From the NCBI GenBank assembly GCA_900230115.1, contig LT907983.1, positions 1,426,001 through 1,490,000 on the forward strand: a stretch of 64,000 nucleotides of DNA. The letters run 5' to 3'. The notes beneath the pieces were generated by a model. It ran no database searches. It was not told the origin of the DNA and saw only the letters and a list, made by a program, of their open reading frames with translations. This document shows positions 46,713-54,836 of the stretch, one piece after another (the stretch's first letter is position 1; each line of letters starts with the position of its first letter). Source of the stretch: Spirosomataceae bacterium TFI 002 (GTDB lineage Bacteria; Bacteroidota; Bacteroidia; Cytophagales; Spirosomataceae). The position numbers were made by a program, and so were the translations under genes.

Positions 46713-47403
46713 AACGGTACTGATAAGGAGCTTTGTGTGCCCTGCCGGTATACAATTTATCCAACCTCTCAAGAATTCCTTTGCTCAGAATCCGACGCTG
46801 AAAATTAGTTCTAACAAGCTTTTCGCCAAGAATTCTTTCATAAAGTATTTGAAGTTCTTTCATTGTGAAAGACTCAGGCATTAGGTATTGAATAATTGGT
46901 GTACGGTCAATATTGTTCTTAAGATATTGAAGAGCATGTTCCAAAATTAATTGGTGATCGTGCACTAGAGAGGGTACCTTTTCGATGTCATACCACTCAA
47001 GTTTATCAGTACATGTATCTGCCTGTAGTTCAACTTTATGAATATCTACAAGTGCTAAATAGCTGATCGCTACAAAACGCTGAAGCAAAAAGTGACCCTT
47101 CTCAAAAGAAACCCCAAGATTGGTGAGCATTTCTCTAATTTGGTTGCAATTTACCCTATTGGCTTTACCAAAAGTACCGAAATTTTCTAAGTAGTGATTT
47201 TGAAGACCTGTGGTCTCTTTGAGGATTCGATGTACTGAAAAATCTATATCCTCATTTTGAAGAATTATTCCCGCTGGTAATCCATAAAGGTCCGAATTTC
47301 GATATTTGAGAATGAGAACCTTTAAGCCTTCACTGTCAAAACCCAAGATTGGGCAATTGATAACAATATTTGACAATGCTTCATTTTCATATTTCAAGTT
47401 CAT
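46702..47403 (-). CDS. Nudix-fold transcriptional regulator (NrtR/AraR-like) with degenerate Nudix box
   Basis: 233 residues: an N-terminal Nudix domain followed by a C-terminal winged helix (ESFTMKELQILYERILGEKL, then TNFQRRILSKGILERL). The Nudix box should read GX5EX7REUXEEXGU; here it is G-IILQN-E, seven residues, then RILKETTGL. The second and fourth positions, normally catalytic Glu, are Ile and Thr, so hydrolase activity is probably lost. Such proteins act as sugar- or NAD-metabolite-sensing repressors, for example NrtR and the Bacteroides AraR. It is divergent from the esterase gene at 47492, a likely target. Confidence 0.85.
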   Translation of the reverse strand: MNLKYENEALSNIVINCPILGFDSEGLKVLILKYRNSDLYGLPAGIILQNEDIDFSVHRILKETTGLQNHYLENFGTFGKANRVNCNQIREMLTNLGVSFEKGHFLLQRFVAISYLALVDIHKVELQADTCTDKLEWYDIEKVPSLVHDHQLILEHALQYLKNNIDRTPIIQYLMPESFTMKELQILYERILGEKLVRTNFQRRILSKGILERLDKLYTGRAHKAPYQYRFMK

Positions 47404-47491
47404 TTCCTAAAGAGTGGGGTTATTTTAGTTGTGGGTTTGTAAATACAATATTAAAATCCTAAGTTTCTTTTCTAAACTAAAAAGTCAAATA

Positions 47492-48298
47492 ATGATAAAG
47501 TGGCAACTACCTAAAAGGATTTTCACTAGCCTTCTTCTTGTTTTTATACTCTCAAATTGCTCAATAGTCACTTTTGGCCAAGGAAATTTCGAAAAAAAAG
47601 TTTTCAAGGCAAGCGATGGTTTTGACCTCAATTATCAAATTCTATTTCCTGAAAATTACGACGAAAGTAAGTCATACCCACTTGTTCTTTTCTTGCACGG
47701 TGCTGGAGAAAGAGGAAGTGATAATGAAAAGCAACTGAAGCATGGGGTAAAACTATTTACTACAGCAGAAAACAGAGCAAAATTTCCATGTATAGTAATA
47801 GCTCCTCAATGTCCACAAGAGAGCTATTGGTCATCTGTAGAAGTATCAAGAGATAAGTATCCTCTTGTTTTGAATTTTGATTATACAAGGCCCTCTAATC
47901 CGCCATTAAATGCCGCAATAGAACTCGTTAAGGAGATGATTGCTAGTAAGAAAGCCATCAAGAAGCAAGTTTACATTACGGGATTATCAATGGGCGGTAT
48001 GGGTACTTACGAAGCTGTGTACAAGCACCCTAAACTATTTGCAGCTGCTATGCCTATTTGTGGTGGTGGAGATGAGGACAAGTTCACAAAGGCAATGGCA
48101 AAAGTCCCATTTTGGATATTTCATGGTGACGCTGATGCTGTTGTTGGCGTAGAAAACTCAAGAGAAGCAGTGGCAATTCTTAAGTCATTAAAAGCAAATG
48201 TAACTTATACAGAATACCCAGGAGTAAACCACAATAGCTGGGATAACGCTTTTGCAGAGCCTGAGTTTTTAAATTGGATGTTTTCGAAAAGAAAATAA
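47492..48298 (+). CDS. Exported alpha/beta-hydrolase (PHB-depolymerase-like esterase)
   Basis: 268 residues from ATG 47492; the open frame reaches back to a GTG at 47429 but the ATG begins a proper leader (MIKWQLPKRIFTSLLLVFIL, a possible lipobox SNCS). The core is an esterase of the predicted-peptidase/PHB-depolymerase-like group: LFLHGAGERGSDN as the oxyanion region, the nucleophile in TGLSMGGMGTYEA, Asp in FHGDADAVVG and His in PGVNHNSWD. Substrates of relatives include acetylated or feruloylated polysaccharides. Divergent from the Nudix regulator, with 88 bases between starts. Confidence 0.88.
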   Translation: MIKWQLPKRIFTSLLLVFILSNCSIVTFGQGNFEKKVFKASDGFDLNYQILFPENYDESKSYPLVLFLHGAGERGSDNEKQLKHGVKLFTTAENRAKFPCIVIAPQCPQESYWSSVEVSRDKYPLVLNFDYTRPSNPPLNAAIELVKEMIASKKAIKKQVYITGLSMGGMGTYEAVYKHPKLFAAAMPICGGGDEDKFTKAMAKVPFWIFHGDADAVVGVENSREAVAILKSLKANVTYTEYPGVNHNSWDNAFAEPEFLNWMFSKRK

Positions 48299-48299
48299 A

Positions 48300-49256
48300 T
48301 TACTTTTTGAAGAGAGAATCTACAAATTCCATTTTGTTGAATACTTGTAAATCGGTCATTTGCTCCCCTACTCCAATGTATTTAACAGGGATTTTGAATT
48401 GATCTGATATTCCAATCACGACGCCACCCTTTGCGGTTCCGTCTAACTTTGTAATAGCAAGACTGTTAACATCGGTAACTCTTGTAAATTCTCTCGCTTG
48501 AATTACCGCATTTTGACCTGTACTACCATCCAAAACTAGCATTACTTCGTGAGGAGCTTCTGGCAAAATCTTTTGCATTACTCGCTTAATTTTGCCCAAC
48601 TCATTCATGAGGTTAACTTTGGTATGTAACCTTCCTGCGGTGTCAATGATAATAACATCGGCATCCTGCTCAACGCCAGCTTTGATGGCATCGTAAGCAA
48701 CTGACGATGGGTCTGTGTTCATGCCATGATCTATCACAACAACACCTACTCTCTCTCCCCAAAGTTTAAGTTGATCCACAGCTGCTGCACGAAAAGTATC
48801 AGCAGCTCCTAGCACTACTTTTTTGCCGTTTTTTTGAAAATTGTAGGCCAGTTTACCTATTGTAGTAGTTTTACCCACTCCATTTACCCCAACAACCATG
48901 AGGACATAAGGCTTAGGAAGGTTTTTGGTTTCAAAACTATTGTGAACATCAGTTGTATTGTTCTCTTCTAAAAGAGTAGCTGTTTCTTCACGTAAGATTA
49001 CATCAAGCTCATCTACCCCAGCATATTTGTCTCGGGCTACCCTTTCTTCTATTCTTTTGATAATCTTAAGCGTAGTATCAATGCCCACGTCAGAAGAGAT
49101 AAGAATCTCTTCTAATTCATCTAAGACATCTTCGTCTACTTTTGACTTACCAACGACAGCTTTGGCTAATTTCTCAAAAATGCTCGACTTGGATTTTTCC
49201 AAACCCTGGTCTAGCTTTTCCTTTTTGTCTTTACTAAAAAAATCAAATATGCCCAT
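48300..49256 (-). CDS. ftsY: Signal recognition particle receptor FtsY
   Basis: SRP receptor GTPase that docks ribosome-nascent chain complexes at the membrane. 318 residues: a short charged N-terminal segment (DFFSKDKKEKLDQ), the N helical bundle, and the G domain with VVGVNGVGKTTTIGKLA (P-loop), DTFRAAA, IIDTAGR, TKLDGTAKGG and GVGEQMTDL. Its neighbourhood with rpmG and DUF4295 is a conserved Bacteroidota arrangement. It follows the thioesterase gene by 50 bases. The stop is one base from the stop of the convergent esterase gene. Confidence 0.97.
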   Translation of the reverse strand: MGIFDFFSKDKKEKLDQGLEKSKSSIFEKLAKAVVGKSKVDEDVLDELEEILISSDVGIDTTLKIIKRIEERVARDKYAGVDELDVILREETATLLEENNTTDVHNSFETKNLPKPYVLMVVGVNGVGKTTTIGKLAYNFQKNGKKVVLGAADTFRAAAVDQLKLWGERVGVVVIDHGMNTDPSSVAYDAIKAGVEQDADVIIIDTAGRLHTKVNLMNELGKIKRVMQKILPEAPHEVMLVLDGSTGQNAVIQAREFTRVTDVNSLAITKLDGTAKGGVVIGISDQFKIPVKYIGVGEQMTDLQVFNKMEFVDSLFKK

Positions 49257-49306
49257 TCGGTTAATAAAGTCTTATTTTTAATATAATGAACAAAAATAGT
49301 GCAGAA

Positions 49307-49702
49307 TCATTCAAAAAATAATTTGGAAACACTTTTATCCAATCTTTGAGGCTTCATGCTTTCTTTTCCTAAGGCAATCCAAAGTGTATTTGCCTTTGCA
49401 ATAACATCTTCTCCTCTTGTAATCTCATAACACCTCAATGAGCTTATTGCCGTAAACTCTTGCACCCAGGTTTTAACTTTTAACAAATCACCCAAAAATG
49501 CTGGCTTAAAGTATTCAATCTCATGCTTTTTTACCACCCATCGCACCGAATCAATAATATTATCAGGTGCAATTGCATGCCAGTGAGCTATTGCTGCTTC
49601 TTGCAAAAACTCAAAATAAACCACATTATTGACATGGTTTAATTCATCCAAATGGTTTTGATTCACCAAGATCTCAATGCAATGTTCTTTAGGTTGGCTC
49701 AA
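49307..49702 (-). CDS. Acyl-CoA thioesterase, hotdog fold (4HBT)
   Basis: 131 residues with the 4-hydroxybenzoyl-CoA thioesterase-type core: HLDELNHVNNVVYFEFLQEAA carries the Asp/His/Asn active-site loop of this family, followed by VKKHEIEYFKPAFLGDLLKVKTW. Cleaves an acyl-CoA thioester; which one is unknown. It lies between the DUF4295 terminator and ftsY, sharing direction with both. Confidence 0.88.
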   Translation of the reverse strand: MSQPKEHCIEILVNQNHLDELNHVNNVVYFEFLQEAAIAHWHAIAPDNIIDSVRWVVKKHEIEYFKPAFLGDLLKVKTWVQEFTAISSLRCYEITRGEDVIAKANTLWIALGKESMKPQRLDKSVSKLFFE

Positions 49703-49734
49703 ATTATTGAAGTATTTTATTCAAAAATAAGCAT

Positions 49735-49760
49735 AAAAAAAGCCTCGCGATGCGAAGCTT
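49735..49760 (-). terminator. Intrinsic terminator after rpmG-DUF4295
   Basis: On the minus strand AAGCTTCGC (49760-49752) pairs with GCGAGGCTT (49748-49740), 9 positions with one mismatch and a 3-nt loop, then a T run (49739-49735). It separates the ribosomal pair from the thioesterase-ftsY pair. Confidence 0.7.
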
Positions 49761-49785
49761 TAATATAATATCTTTGAAGAATGCC

Positions 49786-49941
49786 TTATGCTTTCAAAAC
49801 ATCTTGGATGTTATCAACAGGAACCATTTCTTCCTTGAAGGTATAAGCACCAGTCTTAGGAGACTTAACTGCTTTGATCACCTTTGCAAAACTTTTCAGT
49901 GCTGTTTTATCTCTCAGCGTTGCAACTACTTTCTTTGCCAT
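49786..49941 (-). CDS. DUF4295 small ribosome-associated protein
   Basis: 51 residues, starting MAKKVVATLRDKT and continuing SFAKVIKAVKSPKTGAYTF, ending VDNIQDVLKA. This matches the DUF4295 family, a small basic protein encoded next to rpmG and ftsY across Bacteroidota; it is thought to be a ribosome-associated or ribosomal protein of the phylum. It starts 41 bases after the rpmG stop and is followed by an intrinsic terminator. Confidence 0.92.
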   Translation of the reverse strand: MAKKVVATLRDKTALKSFAKVIKAVKSPKTGAYTFKEEMVPVDNIQDVLKA

Positions 49942-49982
49942 AACTTTATTTATCTAATGAGTGAAACAACCGTATGGTCGTA

Positions 49983-50165
49983 TTACTTGATTTCTTTGTG
50001 AACAGTCATTTTTCTTAAAACTGGATTGTACTTCTTCAGTTCTAGTCTTGCTGTTGTATTTTTACGATTTTTTGTCGTGATATATCTTGACATGCCAGCC
50101 ATTCCAGAAGTCTTATGCTCCGTACACTCTAATATCACCTGAACTCTATTGCCTTTTTTAGCCAT
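49983..50165 (-). CDS. rpmG: 50S ribosomal protein L33
   Basis: 60 residues, basic, with the L33 core [12 protein letters not shown] and [20 protein letters not shown] followed by [15 protein letters not shown]. It retains one Cys, so it is the zinc-independent type. rpmB (L28), usually directly upstream in Bacteroidota, is not present: a TlpA protein gene lies there instead, 90 bases away. Confidence 0.96.
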   Translation of the reverse strand: MAKKGNRVQVILECTEHKTSGMAGMSRYITTKNRKNTTARLELKKYNPVLRKMTVHKEIK

Positions 50166-50254
50166 TGCTGTACTTGTTATTTCTTTGTATTCACCGACTT
50201 AAACCGAATCGGGCTGCAAATGTAACAATATTGCTAATTTTACGCAAAGAGAAT

Positions 50255-51430
50255 TCAAAAATTCTTTGAGGTATTTTTCACTTTGTACAAAATAACGCAT
50301 TTTTTGTCTAAAGTTGTGCTAGTCATTTGATAACCATTGCGTAAAAGATATGCACTTACTTCGTTTGCTTGGCTAGGGATTTCTCCAAAAAACCTCGTAG
50401 AAACACCCTCTACAGACAGTGGAAAGGGTATTAACTTGTATTCGTATAAATACTCACCTACTTCAGTTACCGAGAAAGATTTCATTTCTGAATTTTCTTC
50501 TGTAGAACTTTGCTCTGTAGGCAATAAAGCCATTGAATTCCTTTTTCGAAGCTCAATTTCCGGATTTAGCTCAAATATTTGGTTCAAATAATCTAAACTT
50601 AAGGATTCTAACCTCGATTGAAGGTGCGTCGGTACTTTAGATTTGAAACAAAATGAATTTTCAATACTGAGCATTTCCTTTGTTTCTTGGGATACTTCCA
50701 AACAACTTTTTGGAAAGTCATCTCCCTTTCTATTATTCAACAATACATTGTAAATCATAGGTACCGTACAGTTAATAAACTCGTATTCTGTTTCGGATAC
50801 TTTTCTCAACTGCGATTGTACACCTTTTTGTGCTGGACCAAGTACCATTTTGAATAAACTATTGTCCTCATAGTTTACCGTACCAAGTGCATTTTGATTA
50901 TTTTCTTCAGTTTTAAATTCCGACTTTAACTCAATTGCAGGATCTGCTCCGCTTTTGGTAATGTAAATAACATCCTCTGTTATTTTATCTGGTGAAGTAA
51001 TGGCTTTTATGTATCCATCAGGGCCTATAAGTATTGTGTGAGGCATAAATTGATGGTAAAACAACCTGTTTAACTCTCCACTATTGTCAAGTCCCATTCT
51101 TAAGCTCGAGGGTCTTTTATTCAAAAAGTTTACAACCTTTTGCCTACTCTCGTCAGTCACGGCAATAACAACCAAGTCACTCGGGAATTTATTTTGAATC
51201 TTAGCTAAATGATCCATAGCTGGAATACAAGGCCCACAAAATGTTGCCCAAAATTCTAAAATCACAACTTTGCCACGCAGGCTTTCCAGAGTAATATCTG
51301 ATGTACCGTCGGCTGTTAATAGTGAAATAGAAAGATTTGGAACTTGCTCTCCCATTTCCAAGTACTTAGAGACAATATCCTGCCCTTTTACTGGAATACT
51401 TAATAGAAAAGCAAAAAATAATATTCTCAT
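50255..51430 (-). CDS. Exported TlpA-like thioredoxin-domain protein with unknown C-terminal domain
   Basis: 391 residues. A signal peptide ends near VKGQ. Residues about 25-160 are a TlpA/ResA thioredoxin fold with the active site WATFCGPC (Cys65, Cys68) and the cis-Pro region FMPHTILIG. The C-terminal ~220 residues are less conserved and include a VEGVSTRFFGEIPSQ stretch, resembling the extra domain in some soil Bacteroidota and Acidobacteria TlpA-type proteins. Likely a periplasmic thiol-disulphide enzyme. The upstream gene is divergent with 98 bases between starts. Confidence 0.88.
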   Translation of the reverse strand: MRILFFAFLLSIPVKGQDIVSKYLEMGEQVPNLSISLLTADGTSDITLESLRGKVVILEFWATFCGPCIPAMDHLAKIQNKFPSDLVVIAVTDESRQKVVNFLNKRPSSLRMGLDNSGELNRLFYHQFMPHTILIGPDGYIKAITSPDKITEDVIYITKSGADPAIELKSEFKTEENNQNALGTVNYEDNSLFKMVLGPAQKGVQSQLRKVSETEYEFINCTVPMIYNVLLNNRKGDDFPKSCLEVSQETKEMLSIENSFCFKSKVPTHLQSRLESLSLDYLNQIFELNPEIELRKRNSMALLPTEQSSTEENSEMKSFSVTEVGEYLYEYKLIPFPLSVEGVSTRFFGEIPSQANEVSAYLLRNGYQMTSTTLDKKCVILYKVKNTSKNF

Positions 51431-51528
51431 TTACAGCCTTTTGTAAAAATAAAACTTGGAGCAAAACTAAGAATTATTGTTACACTTATTCAAAAATCCT
51501 ACCTTCACTTTCCAACAAACAAAACCAA

Positions 51529-52530
51529 ATGAAAAACAATACAAAAGTAAAACTTGTCAAAAGGCCCATTGGAAAACCCGATGAGTCCTCATGGGAAATT
51601 GTTAGTGAGCCAGTACCTGAAATCAAGGATGGAGAAGTGCTCGTAAAGGTTAAGTATCTCTCTATAGACCCTGCAATGAGAGGATGGATGAATGAGGGTA
51701 AAAGTTATATCAAACCCGTTGCATTAGGAGATGTAATGAGAGCTCTTGGAGTAGGTGAAGTGGTTGAAAGCAAGTCCGACAAAGTGAAAGTTGGCGATTT
51801 TGTATCTGCTGGCATGGGTGTTCAAGAATACACCGTCTTACCAGAAAAAGAAGCTTTGAAAGTTGATACTTCGTTTATAGATCTACCAGTTTATCTTGGT
51901 ACCCTTGGCATGTCAGGATTGACGGGATATTTTGGATTGCTTGATACGGGGAAGCCAGTAGAGGGTGAAACCGTTGTAGTTTCTGGAGCAGCAGGAAGCG
52001 TGGGTAGCGTAGTAGGACAAATTGCTAAAATTAAAGGGTGCCGCGTTGTAGGTATCGCTGGTGGAAAAGAGAAGTGCGACTATGTTGTGAACGAACTTGG
52101 GTTTGATGCTTGTGTAGACTACAAAGGAGGAAGACTAAGAAGAGACCTAAGAGAAGCAGCACCAGATGGTGTGGATGTTTACTTTGACAATGTAGGTGGA
52201 GAAATTTTAGATACTGTTCTTACTTTGATTAATATGAAAGCAAGAATTGTAATATGCGGAGCCATATCTCAATACAATGCTACTACTCCTTATGGCATTA
52301 AAAATCATCTTTCGTTGCTAGTAAATAGAGCAAAGATGGAAGGAATCGTGATTTTTGATAATGTAGCCAATTACGGTAAAGCTGCGAAAGAAATGGCAGG
52401 CTGGATTGCTCAGGGAAAGCTTAACTCCAAATATCACGTAGAAGAAGGTGGTGTAAATGCATTTCACGAAACATTCATGAAACTTTTTGAAGGTGCCAAC
52501 ACTGGAAAAATGGTTCTAAAAATGGACTAA
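51529..52530 (+). CDS. Zinc-independent MDR family NADP-dependent oxidoreductase (CurA-like)
   Basis: 333 residues, leukotriene-B4-dehydrogenase/curcumin-reductase type. No zinc-ligand cysteines in the catalytic domain. Seen: LSIDPAMRGWMNEGKSY near the N-terminus, VVSGAAGSVGSVVGQIAKI with the nucleotide-binding motif, VDVYFDNVGGEILD, and CGAISQYN. Reduces alpha,beta-unsaturated carbonyls with NADPH. It is followed by a very strong hairpin terminator. Confidence 0.92.
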   Translation: MKNNTKVKLVKRPIGKPDESSWEIVSEPVPEIKDGEVLVKVKYLSIDPAMRGWMNEGKSYIKPVALGDVMRALGVGEVVESKSDKVKVGDFVSAGMGVQEYTVLPEKEALKVDTSFIDLPVYLGTLGMSGLTGYFGLLDTGKPVEGETVVVSGAAGSVGSVVGQIAKIKGCRVVGIAGGKEKCDYVVNELGFDACVDYKGGRLRRDLREAAPDGVDVYFDNVGGEILDTVLTLINMKARIVICGAISQYNATTPYGIKNHLSLLVNRAKMEGIVIFDNVANYGKAAKEMAGWIAQGKLNSKYHVEEGGVNAFHETFMKLFEGANTGKMVLKMD

Positions 52531-52539
52531 CATAAAAAA

Positions 52540-52571
52540 TCAAAGCCCGAATCTCACAATTCGGGCTTTGA
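52540..52571. terminator. Strong bidirectional hairpin terminator
   Basis: TCAAAGCCCGAAT (52540-52552) and ATTCGGGCTTTGA (52559-52571) form a perfect 13-bp stem around CTCACA. It lies between the convergent ends of the reductase and DUF3127 genes, with an A run on the left giving T on the minus strand. Confidence 0.88.
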
Positions 52572-52595
52572 TCATCACATTAAATACTATTTGGA

Positions 52596-52964
52596 TTAAA
52601 AAGGAAGATCATCTTCTCCTTCCAATGCCTGAGGAAGCGGCGTATTAGCAGCAGGTGCAGCACTTTGCTGAGCAGCTGGAGCAGATGGGGCTCCACCTCC
52701 ACTTTGACCTTCAACTTTCCACGCTTTTACGTCTGTATACCATCTTCCGTTATACTCGCGACTTTCTACGTCTATAGAAGCTACCACTGGGTTTCCTTCT
52801 TGAATCAAATCTTCGTCTATTTTATCTCCCCACATAGAAATACATACCTTTTTAGGGTATTGTGATTCTGTTTCTATCACAAAATCTTGTTTTTTCCATG
52901 GGCCGTTTTTTCCTTCACCAGTTTGTAAAGGAAGTACTTGAATTATTTTACCTTGAATTTCCAT
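52596..52964 (-). CDS. DUF3127 protein, OB-fold single-strand-binding-like
   Basis: 122 residues from ATG 52964; a longer frame to 53048 adds residues unlike the family. MEIQGKIIQVLPLQTGEGKN starts a beta-barrel, with KKQDFVIETESQYPKKVCISMWG and REYNGRWYTDVKAWKVE, then a Gly/Ala/Pro-rich linker and the acidic tail GEDDLPF. The acidic hydrophobic DDLPF end closely resembles the protein-interaction tip of single-strand-binding proteins, which fits a nucleic-acid-binding OB protein. A consensus -7 box (53005-53012) precedes it. Confidence 0.88.
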   Translation of the reverse strand: MEIQGKIIQVLPLQTGEGKNGPWKKQDFVIETESQYPKKVCISMWGDKIDEDLIQEGNPVVASIDVESREYNGRWYTDVKAWKVEGQSGGGAPSAPAAQQSAAPAANTPLPQALEGEDDLPF

Positions 52965-52991
52965 TGAATATAGTTTAGATTCTTTGCAGTT

Positions 52992-54083
52992 TTGTTTGGG
53001 AATGCAAATATACGAATTATCCAAAAACAGGACGTGTCTAAAGAGCAAGTGTATTCAATTTTTGAAAGAATTGTCAATCTACAGAGTAGAGGATCAGACA
53101 TTTACCCCAAAGGTATTTTCCCGTCACAACGAACAAATTCATCTTGGAAATACACTCGAGAGGATTCCAATGTGTTTGCAACAGCGAGTATACTATTTAT
53201 CCTGAAAGGAATAATTATATATTTACCTAATCATCAAAAAGGAAAAATTGCAGAGCTTACTAGTAATGCTAAAGGGGCATTTGAGAAGTATGCTAACATG
53301 CATGGAGGGCTTACTTACAATTTCTGGCAAACAAAACCTTCGCAACACTTCCCCAATGGTCGTTTATTTCAGTATTTCAAACATTTTAAATTACCAGACG
53401 ATATAGACGACACTGCCCTCATTTATATAATTCAACAACGAAATAAGGAAGAAGTAGAGCAGTTGAGAGGGAAAGTAATTCAACATTCCCAGCCTTTCAA
53501 AAAGGGAACTAACTACGCCTACAATACTTGGTTTGGGCAGAATATGCCATTCGAAAATGACGTGTGTGCGTTGTGTAATTTGCTCTATCTTTTTCTTGAT
53601 GCTGACCTTGAATTATGTAATGAAGACTTGGCTTCTCTAGACTTTATTGCAAAAAGTATACAGTCTCAGAGTTTTATTGACGAGCCATTTAAAGTAGCTA
53701 GGCACTATGCCAGTACGCCACTAATTATTTACCATTATGCTCGGCTAATGGGAAGTTTTGAAATCCCAGTTTTGGAAAATCAAAAAGAACTACTCATCAC
53801 AAAAACACTTGAGCTTTTTGCAAATGAGAAAAATGCGATGAATAAGCTGCTTCTGCACACTTCCTTGCTTCGTTTTGGGCATAATATGTCTTTTAAAATG
53901 AATGAAGAGGAACTGTCGAATTCAAAATTCTATCCATTCATTGGTGCTCCTTTTGCTCCATTTTCTAGTTTTCTTCCCAAAAGAATTGCTCCTAAACCAT
54001 GGGCAATAATCAACTGGCAATGTGAAGCGTTAAAGCTTACTTACATTATAGAGAATGAAGTTCTGAAAATGAGTTATACCTAA
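52992..54083 (+). CDS. Unknown all-helical protein with a DDxDD motif
   Basis: Up to 363 residues (TTG 52992), or about 349 from GTG 53034, which leaves room for the divergent promoter. It is predicted almost all helical with no signal peptide. Residues 136-140 read DDIDD in HFKLPDDIDDTALIYII. A DxDD motif is the catalytic hallmark of class II terpene cyclases, and the surrounding GGLTYNFW, PFENDVCALCNLLYL and YASTPLIIYHYARL helices suit an alpha/alpha barrel. Overall it is shorter than a full cyclase. Function unknown; it converges on the methyltransferase gene of the type III PKS set. Confidence 0.65.
   Translation: MFGNANIRIIQKQDVSKEQVYSIFERIVNLQSRGSDIYPKGIFPSQRTNSSWKYTREDSNVFATASILFILKGIIIYLPNHQKGKIAELTSNAKGAFEKYANMHGGLTYNFWQTKPSQHFPNGRLFQYFKHFKLPDDIDDTALIYIIQQRNKEEVEQLRGKVIQHSQPFKKGTNYAYNTWFGQNMPFENDVCALCNLLYLFLDADLELCNEDLASLDFIAKSIQSQSFIDEPFKVARHYASTPLIIYHYARLMGSFEIPVLENQKELLITKTLELFANEKNAMNKLLLHTSLLRFGHNMSFKMNEEELSNSKFYPFIGAPFAPFSSFLPKRIAPKPWAIINWQCEALKLTYIIENEVLKMSYT
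53005..53012 (-). promoter_or_regulatory. -7 promoter element of the DUF3127 gene
   Basis: On the minus strand this reads TATATTTG, a perfect TAnnTTTG, 40 bases upstream of the DUF3127 ATG. Its position favours a later start (GTG 53034) for the divergent gene, which would otherwise overlap it. Confidence 0.5.
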
Positions 54084-54146
54084 ATTTGGAGACCGTATTC
54101 TCCATTTTAATACTAATTTGGAGATTATATTCTCCAAATTAATACT
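54083..54146. repeat. Tandem duplicated 32-bp hairpin between convergent genes
   Basis: Two 32-bp units (54083-54114, 54115-54146) share AATTTGGAGA, six bases, TCTCCA. The second forms a perfect 10-bp stem (AATTTGGAGA at 54115-54124 with TCTCCAAATT at 54131-54140); the first is a diverged copy with a 6-bp stem. Together they likely act as paired terminators between the two converging genes. Confidence 0.7.
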
Positions 54147-54164
54147 TTTTCAAAAACTATAATC

Positions 54165-54836
54165 TCATTTCTTCACTACAATTAGGTGCCTGAAAGCCCA
54201 TTTCCATGAGATAGTATAATTCTTAATTCCAGCTTGAGATAGCAAGGAAACCCAATCCTTTTTGGTAAAACCTCTACGCACAGAAAGGGGAGCGTCATTT
54301 TTGACCAAATAGCTTTTGGAGAAAAGCCCCGTTAAAAACTTTATAGAATGATAGGCCAAAGGATGCCTATGCAGATCGCCTATGAAAAAGCCTTTTTCAC
54401 TGTTTTGGTACATCCATTTTAGCATTGATACCAAATCTTCATCTCGGAAATGATGACAAAAAAGTGAATTGAAAATAACATCCGGTTTGAAACCTAAATC
54501 TGTTGCTCTATAATCTGAAGTGATAAACGAAACGTTATTACGTTGATTTTGCCTTTCCGCAAACTCAGTGCAATCATTTTTTAGATCAACTCCAAAAAGC
54601 TTGGTTTCTGCATTTAGTTTTTTTGCCAAAGCCTGTAAGTTATCACCTCCTCCACTGCCAATTTCTAGCACAGAACCAACATTGTCAAACTTTCGCAAGC
54701 CAGCTCTAATGACATCATGTCCTCCCAAATAGGTATTGATAAAAGCTAACTCACGCAAGTTTTGATACAGATCTTCCTTTGGAATATCCTCCGCATCCAA
54801 AAGCTCCAAGTCGTAAGTTCGCTTGCTAAAGTCCAT
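54165..54836 (-). CDS. Class I SAM-dependent methyltransferase of the type III PKS operon
   Basis: 223 residues with motif I VLEIGSGGGDNLQALA, an acidic second motif LFGVDLKND, and a FITSDYRATDLGFKPDVIFN stretch. Its ATG overlaps the stop of the PKS gene by one base (TAATG), so the two are translationally coupled. In alkylresorcinol systems such as Streptomyces srsABC the PKS is followed by an O-methyltransferase, so it may methylate the PKS product. That role is inferred from context. Confidence 0.88.
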   Translation of the reverse strand: MDFSKRTYDLELLDAEDIPKEDLYQNLRELAFINTYLGGHDVIRAGLRKFDNVGSVLEIGSGGGDNLQALAKKLNAETKLFGVDLKNDCTEFAERQNQRNNVSFITSDYRATDLGFKPDVIFNSLFCHHFRDEDLVSMLKWMYQNSEKGFFIGDLHRHPLAYHSIKFLTGLFSKSYLVKNDAPLSVRRGFTKKDWVSLLSQAGIKNYTISWKWAFRHLIVVKK

